From Ceratotherium simum simum (taxonomy: Eukaryota > Chordata > Mammalia > Perissodactyla > Rhinocerotidae), in NCBI RefSeq assembly GCF_000283155.1, contig NW_004454267.1:1599956-1663955 (forward strand): DNA of 64,000 nt. Direction: 5' to 3'. A program made the position numbers and the translations under genes. The notes beneath the pieces were generated by a model. That model was not told the origin of the DNA, made no database searches, and saw nothing but the letters and a program-made list of their open reading frames with translations. Numbering within the stretch: the stretch's first letter is position 1; every line of letters begins with the position of its first letter. Shown here piece by piece: positions 12,690-25,074 of the stretch.

Positions 12690-13380
12690 AACCCTTCTCC
12701 TTAGGGAGCTATCTGGGAGCTGGGCGGAGACAATCTGGGCATTTGAGGAGCAGAAACGATTGGGCTGGCAAGCAGAGAAGCCACCTGAGCCCGGAGTTGG
12801 CTATGGCAAGTGGAGGGACACCTGTTGTTTTTGCTTCTTCACCACCATCCTTTCCCTTGTGGGAAATGCTCCGCTTCCATTTGGATCACGTGATTGGGAT
12901 GGGGCTGCCAATCACAGTTTCTGACCCAACCCCCTGGCCACAGGGGTGGGCCTATGATCCTGACTCAGCCAATGATAGCATTTTGTTTGCCTGGCCCTGG
13001 TGATAGGTCCAGGGCTGGGCATGTGACCCAAGCTTGCTTGTTAGAACCATCTCCTTTGGCAATGAGGAGCGAGGACATTGATGCTTTTGTGTTGTGTGGT
13101 TTGAAGGACAAGCAGCAGGGACTTCTGGGGCCTGTCATGTGGCATCAGCTGTCTGTAGAGGAGGATAGAATTAACCAGCAGAAATGGAGAATAAGGGGAC
13201 TATGAGCATCGAAGCTCCAGTTCCCGTTCTAGAGTCCCCTAGATCTGCCCGTGTTCTTGTGCTTTGCATTTTAATTCTATCTTCCACAGTTTCATGATTC
13301 AATAGATTCCCTTCCTGATTAAACTTCTTTGAGTTGGGCTACTGTTACTTGCAAGTGAAAGCACCCTGACTAACATAGAT
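12690..13380 (+). mobile_element. Old LTR-like relic, family unassigned
   Basis: Contains the gtgattgggatggggc and caggggtgggcctatgatc segments and ends caccctgactaacata, an ending shared with 50870-51345. It is repeat-like, but I cannot name it. Confidence 0.5.
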
Positions 13381-13384
13381 GTGA

Positions 13385-13640
13385 ACATCAGTAATCGCAT
13401 TTTAGGAGCACTTATTCTGAGGAGCTGGCACCTTGCATGTTCTGTATCTGGTGCTGGGGTGGAAGTTGGACTATGCACTATGTCTACACGTGAAGGGACC
13501 TCGGTGGTCGATAACCCCTCTTTTCCCATTTGATGGTGGAGGAAATGGAGATCCATCGCCGGCAAGAGCCTCCTGTGATCACACAGCAAACCAGTGGCAG
13601 AATCAGGGTCTAGAGAGGGCCTTGGTCTCCTGGTTCTCAG
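13385..13640 (-). mobile_element. MIR SINE, inverted, degraded
   Basis: ttttaggagcacttattctg, cccatttgatggtggagg, and cagtggcagaatcagggtct follow the inverted MIR order. Confidence 0.55.
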
Positions 13641-13999
13641 GCTAGTGCTTCCCATCAGGGTTGGGGCAGCACCCGGTCTCTGGGCAGAGCAGTGGAACAG
13701 ATGAACTAGATACTAATGCACAGGATCAAGAGTCTCCCACACTTGACCCCAGGCCAGCCACACCTCCTTTTAGCCCCAACTCTTAAGTCTCCACCCTTCT
13801 GACTCTCCAAGACCAGGTGAGGGATGAATTATTCTTGGTTTGGTCTCACTCTCAGAGACCTGGCTTAGAACTCAACTTTCAGCACCTGGCAGCACGGCCT
13901 CAAGCCCACTCTCCCAAGGGCCTAGATGCTTCCACCAGAGGTATGGCTTTCAAAGCATGGCTGTCTACATATGCCCTGGAGCCACCAAAGGGGTTGGCT

Positions 14000-14023
14000 G
14001 GGTGGGGGGCAGGGGAGGGAGGG
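14000..14023 (+). other. G-quadruplex motif
   Basis: Five runs of at least three G separated by one- or two-base loops (runs at 14000-14002, 14004-14009, 14012-14015, 14017-14019, 14021-14023). Confidence 0.7.
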
Positions 14024-14444
14024 AGACACTCTAAGACAGAATTTCCATTCCTGCTTCAACCAGAACAGCCCTCCCACACACGAATTTTTAAGTCTCTTGT
14101 ATATATTGGGGTTTAATGTACAATTTTGCTTAAAAAAGCGTTCTCTTTAAAAGAAAGAGAAAAACACATAAAACCATTAATCTGATGAACTTCAACCAAC
14201 CACTACTATTCTCTGAACAAAAGGTGACATGTGACAGTTCAAATAAATCAGCAGGAAAGAAATTCCCACCGACCTTTTCATGAAAAAGACCCAGAAACAT
14301 CATTATTGAAGGGAAAAAATCACTGTTTACTTTACAATAACCCATGTTTTGTGAAATATTATAGATCATATAGATGTAAAGACAGCACCTTGGACAAATG
14401 CCCCCATGCACATATGTTAATTAATTAAGAGAGCTAGCCTCACT

Positions 14445-14540
14445 CACTTGTTCATTCACTAAAGACTCATTGAGTGCCCATACTCTGGGCTACTGTGTTA
14501 AGTGCTGGGAACACCACGGTGAACAAGACAGATATGATCC
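14445..14540 (+). repeat. Old interspersed repeat with TTCA-type head
   Basis: cacttgttcattcactaaag, then tgagtgcccatactctgggc and gtgaacaagacagata; same family as 5525-5680. Confidence 0.55.
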
Positions 14541-14904
14541 TTCCTCCTGGGGAGATTTTAGAAATTTGTCCTTCCCTTGCATCAAACTCTTTTTTTGAGG
14601 ACTTATCTTTGGACAGAGGAGGGGGAGATTAGCTATAAGGTCAGACTGGAAAAAGGGTTTTGGCAAATGAATATGGGGTCCACGCATCTTTCCAAATATA
14701 GAATCACTTACCATCTCCAGCCTATTTTGTTCTAGCTATGAAGTCCCATCTGGGTCTCAGTGCCACTCTTTGCCTTTGAGGATTTTGAAGAATGAATTCG
14801 AGGCATCTTGGCAACCCAGCCACCTGGGCGCTCTCAACCCATGGCCTTCAGAGACCACATATAAACGTCATCATGAGACCAACCTAAGGATGGAGAACCA
14901 GTCC

Positions 14905-15055
14905 GCCTAACGACTTGTGAAGGTCTCACTGGGGATAGGAAAACTTGGTTCTAGTTCTGACCATGATGCTTATATCTTGGTTAACTCCAGGCAAATCACT
15001 TCACCCATCAGAGTCTCTGAATCTTTACCTATGGAACGGAGGGGCTGCAATTTGG
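14905..15055 (+). mobile_element. MIR SINE fragment
   Basis: gttctagttctgacc, aactccaggcaaatcacttc and gagtctctgaatctttacct match the MIR middle in order. Confidence 0.65.
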
Positions 15056-15952
15056 ACTTTCCCAGAGGAACATCTGAGTTTCCATTTCTGGATGCATTAG
15101 TTAAGGTAAGGCTAGCTGCCGTTACAGATAAATTCTTGGTGGCATAACACAATATGTGGTTATTTCTTTTCATGTCATAGTCAAATAGGGGAGACTAGTC
15201 AGGTGGCCTTCCACGTGGCTATCCAAGGGCCTGGCTCCTCCTATATTATGGCTCTGCCCTCCTCTAAGTTGGGGGCTGTGTAAGGTTCCAAAAAGAGCAG
15301 TAGAATAGATTAACTAATGAATGCCCCAAATCAAGATGACTCAAAACATTTGAGCTAGTAAATGGGGAAGGAGAGAGAGGAAGCTCTCGTGGGAAGTTTT
15401 ATGGGCCAGGTCTAGAAGTGCCTTACATCCATTCCACCCACATTCCACTGGCCAGAAGTTGCTCACATGGCCACCCCTAAGAGCCAGGAAGTCTGGGAAA
15501 CGTAGTCTAGCAGCCTGGTGAAGAGGAACGGGAAATAGGTTTGCTACAGAACCAACCAGTTGGGTATGGAAAACTGTTTAGATGGCGGTCCCTCCTCCTT
15601 ATCCTCTACTTAACAAAGTGTTTAAACCCATATACTCCAAGGGAATCATTTACAGGAGGGTGTTGCAATAGTCTAGTTGACAGATGACAGGGGGCTTGAT
15701 TAGGGAGTGTGTCCACACATCAGGTTTTCCCAGGAGAGGCTCAGTTTATGCCTGTGGTCTCAGCAATCCATCCACTTGATGCCCCTTTATTCTCAAAAGT
15801 ACCCCAGTTTGGATGACAAATTATATAGTCACTCTAATACTAGGGGATGGACAGTGCAGAGCAGGGAGGAGAATACAAGATTGCATGAAGACGCACGATG
15901 CTGCTGAAAAGAAGCCACAAGGCCACTGTTCCATAAAGACAGTACTTTTTTT

Positions 15953-15958
15953 TTTATT
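15953..15958 (-). promoter_or_regulatory. XYLT1: Main polyadenylation signal AATAAA of XYLT1
   Basis: The plus strand reads tttatt, so the transcript reads AATAAA, inside an A-rich run. Downstream in transcript direction (15935 down to 15900) there is a T/G-rich stretch suited to be the downstream element. The cleavage site would be around 15930-15940. This is the most distal canonical signal in the repeat-poor block. Confidence 0.7.
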
Positions 15959-16361
15959 TTAAAATTCTGCATCTGAAAACACAGTATGACAGAAAGCATC
16001 TATATACACCTGCAGTGTTTTTGGTATGATACAGTATTTAATACACCCACTGTTTTCTGCAAAAAATTTTGCTTTGTCAGACAGAAACAAACTCCCCTAG
16101 ACAAAAAAAATACAGCTAAGGCACAATTTTGTTGTTGTTTTTCTGCTAAATGAAAAGACAGAACAGGTGCAAAAATGGGCGGGTAGTGCAATTGTTTCCG
16201 AGAATCACATTCTACTGCGAGGAAAAGCATCCAGATAATTGGAATTTTGATTACTGGTCAATTTCAGATAGTTCAATATCTCTTAAAATACTCCTTTAAA
16301 TAAATAGCAAAATATCTACATCTTTCAGTGTGTGCCGTCTGAATTCTCTTTTTTTTTAAGC

Positions 16362-16367
16362 TTTATT
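16362..16367 (-). promoter_or_regulatory. XYLT1: Alternative polyadenylation signal AATAAA
   Basis: A second AATAAA in transcript sense lies 409 bases upstream of the main signal, followed by T-rich sequence. Use of this site would shorten the 3' UTR by about 0.4 kb. A variant ATTAAA also occurs at 16037-16042. Confidence 0.4.
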
Positions 16368-19300
16368 TACAGATTCTCTCGTTTTTTTAAAATCAATACA
16401 TTACAAAATATTTCTGTACAGTTTTATGCATATTATGATCTATAACAAAATAGTTATTTTTAAAAACTATATCACCACATGTCTTTGAAAAACAATGAAG
16501 GGAACGGTAATAACTTATTGTGAGGCCTCTAAAAAAAATACCCAAACGAACGCTATTGACAACATAATAATATTATTAAAAAAAAAAAAAAAGACGGAAG
16601 GACTACAAAGACGATTGCGCTCAATTCCAGTGAATTTCCTATGAAAACCCTGGGGTTGTCTTTGGCCTCCATCAGCCGTGGAGCGATGGGAGGGAAAAGG
16701 TGGGCTCTGGAAATGGGGAGCATGAAATCTCCTTGAGAACACTACCCAGCCGCTGGGAATATTTAATGCTATCACTTTCCAGGCAGGAAGAATGAAAAGA
16801 TCAACTAAGAAACTCTCTCCTATTTACCCTTGAATGAAGTACATCAAGTCACCAAGCCTTTCGGGGAGGGGGCAGGTTGGAAAGCCGATGGGGGCACTCT
16901 GCCAGTAATTAAGCCAGCCCATTACAGCGGCAATATGCTCTTGGAGAGTGCTTCAGGAGTTGGCTGAGGTTTAGATGAGCACCCAAGCCTTCATTTTACC
17001 CCAAGAAAAAATATAAGAATGTTTTTCTTACAGACGACATTTCTAAGCAATTTCTGCAAACATAGATTGGCTGCCCCTCACTTTCCAGGCGGCCGTGAAA
17101 GCTTCAAGATGCTCTTTCTTCTCGGATGTTGGCGGAAATGGGAGGGAGAGAGTGGTCAGCTTTCCAAACATAATTTTAAGGCCACATTTCAAAAAGGAGG
17201 AACCTAAGGCTTTTTTGGGGGGAGAGGCGGAGGAGGAGAAGCAAGTCAGAGGCAAATGAGGAATGGAGAGGATGCAGTTAGGAATGGAGGGGGCAAGATG
17301 CAGAACCTGCTTTCCTCTGGGGTCTGTGGACCTCGGCCGCTGGAGCATTCCTAGCCCAGTGGAGGGGGGAGGGAGGGCCACGTGCTCCCTGCATGGGGCT
17401 TGGCGAGGACACGACCAAAGACAACGTGAGGGGTAGACACGGGTGGCGCTTGAAGGCCCTCCTCAGTCTTAAGAGGGGCCGATACAGTATCTTGTCTGCA
17501 AGGTAAAAAAAATAATACTTCTGAGAGAGAGACAGAGAGACAGAGACAGAGAGGGAGAATTTGCATAGATTGTACATTCAGCTCTAGCAGATTTTGGACA
17601 CCTCTATTTCCCACCCAGGTAAACTTCTCAGCAGACACAATGAGGTAGCGCCTGTGGCAGACCCATGGGCAAAGGTAACGGAGGCGGAAGCAGAGAGGAC
17701 ACCCCACGACCACGCACGGCCCCAGCACGCTTCCCAAGAGGCTTCCAGAGACGCAGTAAGACGGCTGCTAACTTGGGACCTGGAGAGCGGGGCTGTTGGA
17801 CACACCGCTCCCTTCTCCTGGAGCCTGTCCTGTTTCTCTCTGTCTGGACAGGACGGAATTCTGGAAGGTGTAGACCCAGGCAGATGTGGGCCCCCTTCTG
17901 TCTAAGGGGCAGCAGTCAAGGTCTCCAAATTCTGTTCCATCTTCCCTTTAGCACAGCTGTCTGGGGACCAGGAGAGCTGAACAAGCCTGTTCTCAGGGGA
18001 CACTTCTCCTCTGTGGGACCATCTCTTTAGGCCCAGAATGACTAGTAAGAGGTTCCCGTTCCCTTCAGAGTTCAACATGAGCTATTATTTTTGCCCATTC
18101 TTAAGGCTGGCCTTTTCTCCTCCACCAGGTCAATGCCTAACCTCATTGTAAACCACCTCTCCAGAGAGCAGAGGTTGCTGGCCGTGCACAGGCTCTCTGC
18201 CCATACTCAAAAAGAAAAATATTGCCGACATTTAAAAATCAGATTTCCTATAAAAATATGGGTTTCTGGCAGATTCTGCTACACTGTGCCTGCGTTCTTA
18301 CATGCAGCAACAGGCCAGGGCTGAGTAGCAGCTGCTCTTCTTGGAGGTGTCATGTGCATGCCAGCAGACCGCAGATCCCACAACTCCCTATCGTCTTACA
18401 CCAACTATGTTAGCGTCCTGGACCCCACAGGCATTTGTGAGCCCTACCACCGAGTGTGGCCTTTGCCAACAGCTGTTTCTGGTATACCTCCCTTGGCTGT
18501 TGCTGGGGAGTGTGTGTCCTGAGTCCCCAGTGAACTTGGTTGTAAAAGGGGTCTTTGCTCACGCTCCACACCCAGCAGCCACTGCTTTCCTCTACTTTGC
18601 ATCTTCTTGGCAAAGAGATCAAGGTCCCAGCCAGTGTCGTCTTTGCACGTGTAAACTAGAGAACCAGGAGGAGGCATGACCCACACAACCCAGGCACGTG
18701 CCCAGAGTAGCTATCATCTGCCGCTCTCGGGAGGCTCGTGTGGTCTTGCTCATCCTCTGTAAATGCCACTTGCATTTTAAAAATTAAACTAACACTGGAA
18801 AATGAAGTCAGAATGACTCCTCATCCACTCAGAAAGGCCTTTTTCCAACAGGAGGAACGGGTGCAACCTGTTAAAACACGGGGCCCTGGGAATTGCTCCC
18901 GTGCTCCCTGGAGGCCTGCTGCTTTGTGCACGGACTGGGAAGTGGGATTTGGGAAGATGTCTGCCTCCTGTTCTGCCTGAACATCACCAGGCTGTCTGGG
19001 AAATCGTACAGAGGGCCGTAGCCTAGTGAATGCTTCCTACTCCCCCGAAACTGACCCCCAAGTCTCCTCTAAGCCCTCCTGAGGTCCCGGGACCTAGTCA
19101 GTGACTCGGCCACAGTCGCTATGCTTCTGCAGGCTGTAACAGGGTTTCCAGACAGCACGGTCTCATGGTTTTGAAACCCTCAGGCCGCCAGACCTCTAAC
19201 AAATCAATCCTTCTCTGGCAGGTCAAAAAAATGAGTTAAACTATTTTCCCTGGGAAAACGTCACCTTTTCTCCAATCATCCTGGGCGGTGTTTGGAATTC

Positions 19301-19317
19301 TTTTTTTTTTTTTTTTT
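19301..19317 (-). other. Internal A17 tract in the XYLT1 3' UTR
   Basis: T17 on the plus strand, hence A17 in the transcript. No AATAAA lies just upstream in transcript sense, so it is probably a templated A run rather than a cleavage point. Confidence 0.85.
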
Positions 19318-20407
19318 AACCAAGGTAACATCTGCAAAGTTAACGTCTGGTCCAAAAACCGGGGTCGTAAAGGAACACCCTGTGTGACTGCTCAGCCTCC
19401 CCAACTCGTTGAGCGGGGAGCGAAGATCGGGACGGGGAGGACGTGGGGATCGTCCCCAGAGTGAGCCAGCTCTGCCCCTTCCCCACGCGTTCCAGGATGA
19501 ACAAAAGTCGGCAATGCGAGTGGGTGCAGGAGGGGCTCTGTCTGGGAGTCTGCAGGCTCGCACTACGCACAGGGACGTGCCAGGGCTGAGCCCCCAAAGC
19601 CACTGCACATGACACCGTGGAAAATGCAGAGTCTTAGTGGTCTGGTGAGGAGGCTCCCCAGGCGGCTTCGGCAGGCTCAGGGAGACCCTGGCCAGAGGCA
19701 GAGGCTGGGGGCAGAGAGAGGATGGGGCTCAGGCCTCTCGGTTCCCATAGTTTGTAAATCCATTTAGCAATCATATGCGCTTTCTGAAAAAAGCCACTCC
19801 AAGGTCCCTGGAACCACTGTTGACGGTGGCTGTCTCCTGGGCTCTCCTGGCCGGGTCTGACCACCCACCCTGTTCCTAAAATGGATCTCTCCTCCTCACG
19901 GGCTTGGAAGGAGCCCGTTTCCCTCTGCCATACTGTCACATCACATGGAGGCCCGTGGTCAGACTGGCCACAGAGGGTCAGCAATGGAGGAAGCCGGGAT
20001 GGCCCAAGCTCTGCAGTTGGCCTGTTGCGTCCCTGTGCCCAGGGCAAGGAGCGGGGATGGCTCAGGAATCCCACCCCCACCCCAAACTGGAGGGCTAGAT
20101 GAGGCTAACACCCCGCCTGCAGAAAAGCGAGGCTCCCATGTTCCCAAGGGCACCCCACTCTAAGCCAGTGGATGATGCTGGTCGAAGCTTTCTCCTCCTG
20201 GTGTCTAACACACCTGCTTTCCTCTGAGGACAAGGAGAACGTGCGGCAGACACAGAGAGAAAGAGAGAGAGACAGACAGACACCGGGGAATGGGGAGGAG
20301 AGGAGGAGGGAGGCGAAGGGCTGGGGAGCGGGGGCCTTGTGTGAATAAAGGCAGCTTCAGTTAGTAAGATAACATAATTGACAAGCTGCAAAACCAGCAC
20401 CTACTAA

Positions 20408-20422
20408 TTAGTCATTGACTAA
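20408..20422. other. Palindrome in an AT-rich island of the 3' UTR
   Basis: ttagtcattgactaa is a perfect inverted repeat of 7 bases with a one-base centre, inside an AT-rich island (20340-20450) surrounded by GC-rich sequence. Confidence 0.6.
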
Positions 20423-22025
20423 AACATATAAATAATAAATATCTAAAGGGTCCCTTCTCTCTATCCTCCATGGCTCACAGGACATCCTGCCATGCTGGCT
20501 TGTGGGGGGCTCAGATGGCAACAGCTGTCAGGTCATCAGGAGCGAAGTGCAGTCCCTTCAAACCCACACTAGAAAGAAACACAGGCCTGGCTCTCCATGG
20601 GAAGGACAGTGTGCTGCCAGGGGTGGGACTTTTCCAAGGGAGACCTGTCCTTCGGGGGAGGGTGGGATCAGAGGAGGAAGGGGGGCCTCCGGGAAGGGGC
20701 TCTCCAGATGAGCAGGGGCGGCCCTCCAAGGGGCACATGGTAAGGACACCCTTCAGGTTTCCGGTCACTCAAGCAATTCGAATAATACTATTGTTTAGGT
20801 TGTAAACTAGCAGATGTGCAAGCTTCCCACTTTTACGCTGCATGTCAGACAGGCCCATTCGCACCTCGGATGAGAAAGGGCATGAATTTAAAAACCAAAT
20901 CTGAAATGCTTCTTCCTGGATGTGAAAAGTCTGGTCCCTGTGGTTTGGTCACTCCCAACAGCACCGAGAGTGCAATTCACAAAGGCCTGGAGGGCCCGAC
21001 CTCTGAACAGAAGGGCTCAGGCAGGCGACGGGTATTGCTGTGTGGTCCAGCTCAGGAGTTTTGCTCCAAACATTCTCTGTGAGTTTCACGGCCATGGTCT
21101 CCCAAGTTCCTATTGTCAACGTGGTCATGGTCTTCGTCTCCTAGCCCGTGAATGGCTGCGAGACTGGACACTCATGCTCATAAGCATCACCCTGCCTTAA
21201 GGGAGGGTGGCCTGGAACCCAGGACATCAGGCAGTCACATTTTGGGTGGACCTTGGCCATGTCACATCAAAAGGCTTTCCTGCTCATCTGGTTACTAAGG
21301 AGGATGGCTCAACCCGAGAAGGGCTGGTGGGAGGCTCGGAGCCCTCGTGAGCCCACTGCCTCCCTGGGGCGGGGGGGCCCATGAGCGTGACCCTCAGTGG
21401 CCTCTCATTTCAGGGCTGGCACAAGGGTTTCCTGGCCCAGAGGAGCAGGAAGATGAGCCGGAGGGTGGGGCAGGAGACAACGTACCGCCTGGGCAGTGCT
21501 TTTCAAACTGGGTTTTACGGAGCCCTTGGGTTCTGAAGAGGTACCTTAGGAGATGCCCTTGGCCAAGGGACCACCGGGTGGGCTGAGCTCAGAGAAAGAC
21601 CTCACACTCCCCAGCTTTAAGCAGAGCAGCCTGGATTTCACCCACACCTTGAACTTCCATCTACGACTGCGCTTAGTAAACAAAGTTCTTCTGCTCAAAA
21701 TAAAAGTTTGAGAATCACTTGTCTGCGGGGTTGGGTCACTGGAGGGGGGAGACAAGGAACCTGTAGGACTTGAGGATCAACCAGAAGAGGTAAGACCACC
21801 ACCGCGCTGGGACTGAGCCATCCCCGCCCCCAGTGCCCAGCTTGCCAAAGGCAGGTCGTCGGCAGACCCTGCTTTGGCCTCCAAATCTTCCTTCTCCATC
21901 ATTCTACGGCCAGGAGAGCCCCTCTCACAAAAGGCACCCCCGGGGTGGGAGGCCAGGGTCCAGGCCCCACCGGCCCTCTGGCTGCTTTCCCTTTGAGATC
22001 CACTGTGGCTCACACGTGCCCAGTG

Positions 22026-22373
<348 letters not shown>

Positions 22374-22384
22374 TTATTAGAAGA

Positions 22385-22530
22385 GCCAGAACTGGGCACC
22401 CACTGGGTGCCTGGTACCGCTGGGTGCTCCGCACCACCACCCAATTCACACGGCAGTCTCATGAGGAAGTTCTTTCAGCAGCCCCATTGTACAGATGAAG
22501 AAACTGAGCCTCTGAGGATGTTCCTTCAAC
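22385..22530 (-). mobile_element. MIR SINE, inverted, fragment
   Basis: ctcatgaggaagttctttca and ccattgtacagatgaagaaa followed by ctgagcctctgag show the inverted MIR core, about 40 bases into intron 11. Confidence 0.7.
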
Positions 22531-22604
22531 AGTGTGAGCCCGCTTTGTGCAGGGTGTGGTTCATTTGTTTATTCATTCAACACACCCTTCTGGAGCACTT
22601 TCAA

Positions 22605-22860
22605 TAGTCCAGACATTCATTCATTCAATACATATTTTTAAGCACCTACCATTGGCAAGGCATTCATTCATTTACTTATTTGATAAAGATTTACGAAGTG
22701 TTAGGCTCCATCTACGTGGTGGAGTGGACCAGATAGTCAAGGAGTTTATAATCCAGTGGAGGGAGACTGAAGACGATAAAGACATAAACAAGTAAATAAC
22801 TAAGATCGTTTCAATTAGTGATAAGTGTCCTGAAGGGAATAAATGGGGTATTGAGTCAGA
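22605..22860 (+). repeat. Old interspersed repeat with TTCA-rich head
   Basis: Repeated cattcattcattcaat heads, agcacctaccattggcaagg, and gataaagacataaacaagta; same family as 5525-5680, abutting the hAT element at 22862. Confidence 0.6.
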
Positions 22861-22861
22861 G

Positions 22862-23135
22862 CAGGGTTTGGCAAACTACAGCCCTTGGGCCAAATCCCGC
22901 TCACCACCATTGTTGTAAATCAAGTTTTATGGGAACACGACCACGTGCATTGGTGCACACGTTGCCTATGGTGCACACGTTGCCTATGGTGCAGATGTTG
23001 CCTATGGTGCACACGTTGCCTATGGTGCTTTTGTGTCACCACCACAGAGCTGAGTAGTTGAGACACCGTATGTGGTCTGCAAAGCCGAAAATATTTACCA
23101 TCTAGCCCTTTATGGTAAAAGCTTGCTGATCCCTG
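22862..23135 (+). mobile_element. hAT-type non-autonomous DNA transposon, copy 1
   Basis: Inverted ends cagggtttggcaa and ttgctgatccctg, with imperfect 8-base flanks (agtcagag / ggttagag, 6 of 8 equal). The body follows a common mammalian family with a gcaaactacagccc start and an aagttttatgggaacac segment. Exact family name not assigned. It carries an internal minisatellite. Confidence 0.75.
22952..23023. repeat. 18-base tandem repeat, four copies
   Basis: Unit ggtgcacacgttgcctat at 22952, 22970, 22988 (two substitutions) and 23006, then a partial fifth unit. It lies inside the hAT element. Confidence 0.97.
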
Positions 23136-23576
23136 GGTTAGAGAGTGACGAGGCTGTTTATTTTAGATGGGGTGGGCAGGGGAGACCTCTCTGAGGAGGG
23201 GACATCTGAGCTGATGCTGATTAATGTTAAAGAAGAAGCCACATGCAGATCCCGGGGAAGAGAATTCCGGGCATAGGGAACAGCGAGCACAGAGCCTCAT
23301 GAAGCACCTTCCCCAAATCACCCAGGTAGTGAGGGTCGGAGCTGGGGTTTGAACTCGGGTCTGTTGACTTCAAAGCCTGGCGAGGAGCCCTGCTCTTGGC
23401 TGCTGAGTGGCCACCATGAACACTGCATAAGCCATGGATTTCAGCTTCCATCCAAGACGTGGTGCGTGAATCAAGGAGTCCTGGAAAGCAAGAAGCTTGG
23501 ACCAGAGAGGGTGGGGTGGGAGGTCCAGCTGGCTCTCCTAACAGCTCCACCTCCATGAGCACCAGAGCTGCATGCA

Positions 23577-23800
23577 AGAGCACGGAGACTCTAGTCAGGC
23601 TGTCTGGGTTTGAATTCCACATACCAGGTGTATGACTTCCGACTTCAATGCCTCGTGCCTCAGTCTCCTCATCAATAAAATGGGTGGAGTACTAATACTT
23701 TCCTCATGGCTTCGTTTGTGATGATGAAATGTGCTGACTCCTTTAAAGTGCTTAAAATGGCGCCTGGCATGTACCACGGGCTTGGAAAAGCTTAGCTAGA
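23577..23800 (+). mobile_element. MIR SINE
   Basis: Good MIR order: agagcacggagactct, gtctgggtttgaattcc, cctcagtctcctcatcaata, then the aaagtgcttaaaatggcg end. Confidence 0.88.
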
Positions 23801-23869
23801 ATTGTTAGTGTTGGTGTTATTAGTACGCAATCCTCAAAACCATAGGTATATACACACACACAAAACTAC

Positions 23870-23990
23870 AGGGTTGGTTTTATCATCCCCATTTTACAGA
23901 TGGGGAAACAGAGGCAGCTCTGTTAGAGGCAGGTCAGGGGTGAAATCCAGGACTGGCTGACTCCAAAGCCAGTGGTGTTATCACAATCCT
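23870..23990 (-). mobile_element. MIR SINE, inverted, fragment
   Basis: tcatccccattttacagatg, gaaacagaggcag and ctgactccaaagccagtggt show the inverted MIR core. Confidence 0.75.
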
Positions 23991-24039
23991 GTACTGTAGG
24001 CTCACCCACCCGCTGGAAGCTAAAGCAATGGTTTTGTAT

Positions 24040-24200
24040 TTTATTTTATTTTTTCATCTGGGAGCCAGTCTTTCAAAGACTTGGTTTGCCCATGTGTAAA
24101 ATGGGGAGACTCATCCTTGCACCAATTAGACCCACAAGGCTGGTAAGAGGATCAGATAGAAGTTCATGTGCTCTGTAAACAGTAAAGTAACACACAAATG
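24040..24200 (+). mobile_element. MIR SINE fragment
   Basis: ggtttgcccatgtgtaaaat and ggtaagaggatcagatag then tgctctgtaaac follow MIR order. Confidence 0.6.
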
Positions 24201-25074
24201 GGATGGACTGTGACTGTGCCCAGGGCTTAAAGATGGGGAAGCAGAAAGTGCAGACGTTCAGGCTGGAGGAAAGAAACTAGATGTTTCTATTTTCAAGTCC
24301 CCACTCACTGCTTATTTTATTGCCAAATACAAGAATATATTTTTAAAAAAGATGCCAATGGTTCTGGTGAGTTGTGTTTTACCAAATCAGCTTTTGCAAT
24401 AGCTGAGATGGCTAGGATTAGAAGAAACTTCCTTATGAGACAATGCAGTGCTCAGAAGATGAAGCTTCCTGTTTGCTGTCACTCTCAATGGCCAGCAGAA
24501 GAGCCTGGATAATCAGCAGGTTATTTTCTAACAGGTGTGGTCCTGAGTGGGGAAGACGGAGGAAGAAAGTCCATATGGCTGCCCTTCTAAAAGCCATGGG
24601 AAAACTTCGTTGAACTAAAAATATGCCTTGGCTAACAGACAAGGAAGTCATTCCTTCAGTTGCCAATGCCCCAGGAAGCTGAGGGCTGGGGTTTATGGTT
24701 CAGAGGGGAACAGGTGGGAGAAAGGGGACCAGCACGCATGAGCACATATCCTGTCTTGCTATGATTTAGCAGAGCTTCTCTCTCTCAAGTTAGTTGGGAC
24801 CATATTTATAAATCTGGCCCTAGCCCACATCTCCCTGATGCTAGCAGACAGGGTGGGCAGCTGCTGTACCATTTGCCAGGAGAACAGAGTCTGGTCTTCC
24901 TTTGGTTCAGGTCTTGATTTCTCTACCAGAGCCTACTGACGCCTCCATCTCTGCAGAGTCAGGAGGCTGGGGAGTGGGGAGACACCCAAACTGACAAAAG
25001 GCAGGACATTCAAAGTGAAAAGAGCAGCTAACAAACGTTTGAATACTAGGAACCAAATATTGTGGTTGATGCAG

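Larger units (their letters stand above)
1..15934. other. Intergenic DNA downstream of XYLT1
   Basis: No protein-coding exon or RNA gene was recognised here. The stretch holds old repeats listed separately, plus unassigned sequence: 1-760 (AT-rich, nothing recognised), 1600-2390 (old, possibly a DNA transposon beginning with a ttctcaaccctg motif near 1634), 2860-3760, 6315-6975, 8645-9330, 10400-11720, 12110-12690, 13645-14440 and 15060-15930. The block at 4730-5060 looks like a candidate regulatory element. Confidence 0.7.
15935..22025 (-). other. XYLT1: XYLT1 3' untranslated region
   Basis: About 6.1 kb from the stop codon to a polyadenylation signal at 15953-15958 shows almost no interspersed repeats, unlike the DNA on both sides. 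It contains a short purine run (17521-17560), an A17 tract in transcript sense (T17 at 19301-19317), and a possible short DNA-transposon remnant near 21495-21720. XYLT1 is known for a very long 3' UTR, so the length fits. The last 700 bases are AT-rich, as is common for regulatory 3' UTR ends. The exact cleavage point is inferred from the signal and is not visible directly. Confidence 0.8.

Noticed and set aside
22952..23023. Regularly spaced repeats that could suggest a CRISPR array
   Set aside because: The units are directly adjacent with no spacers and lie in a mammalian transposon.
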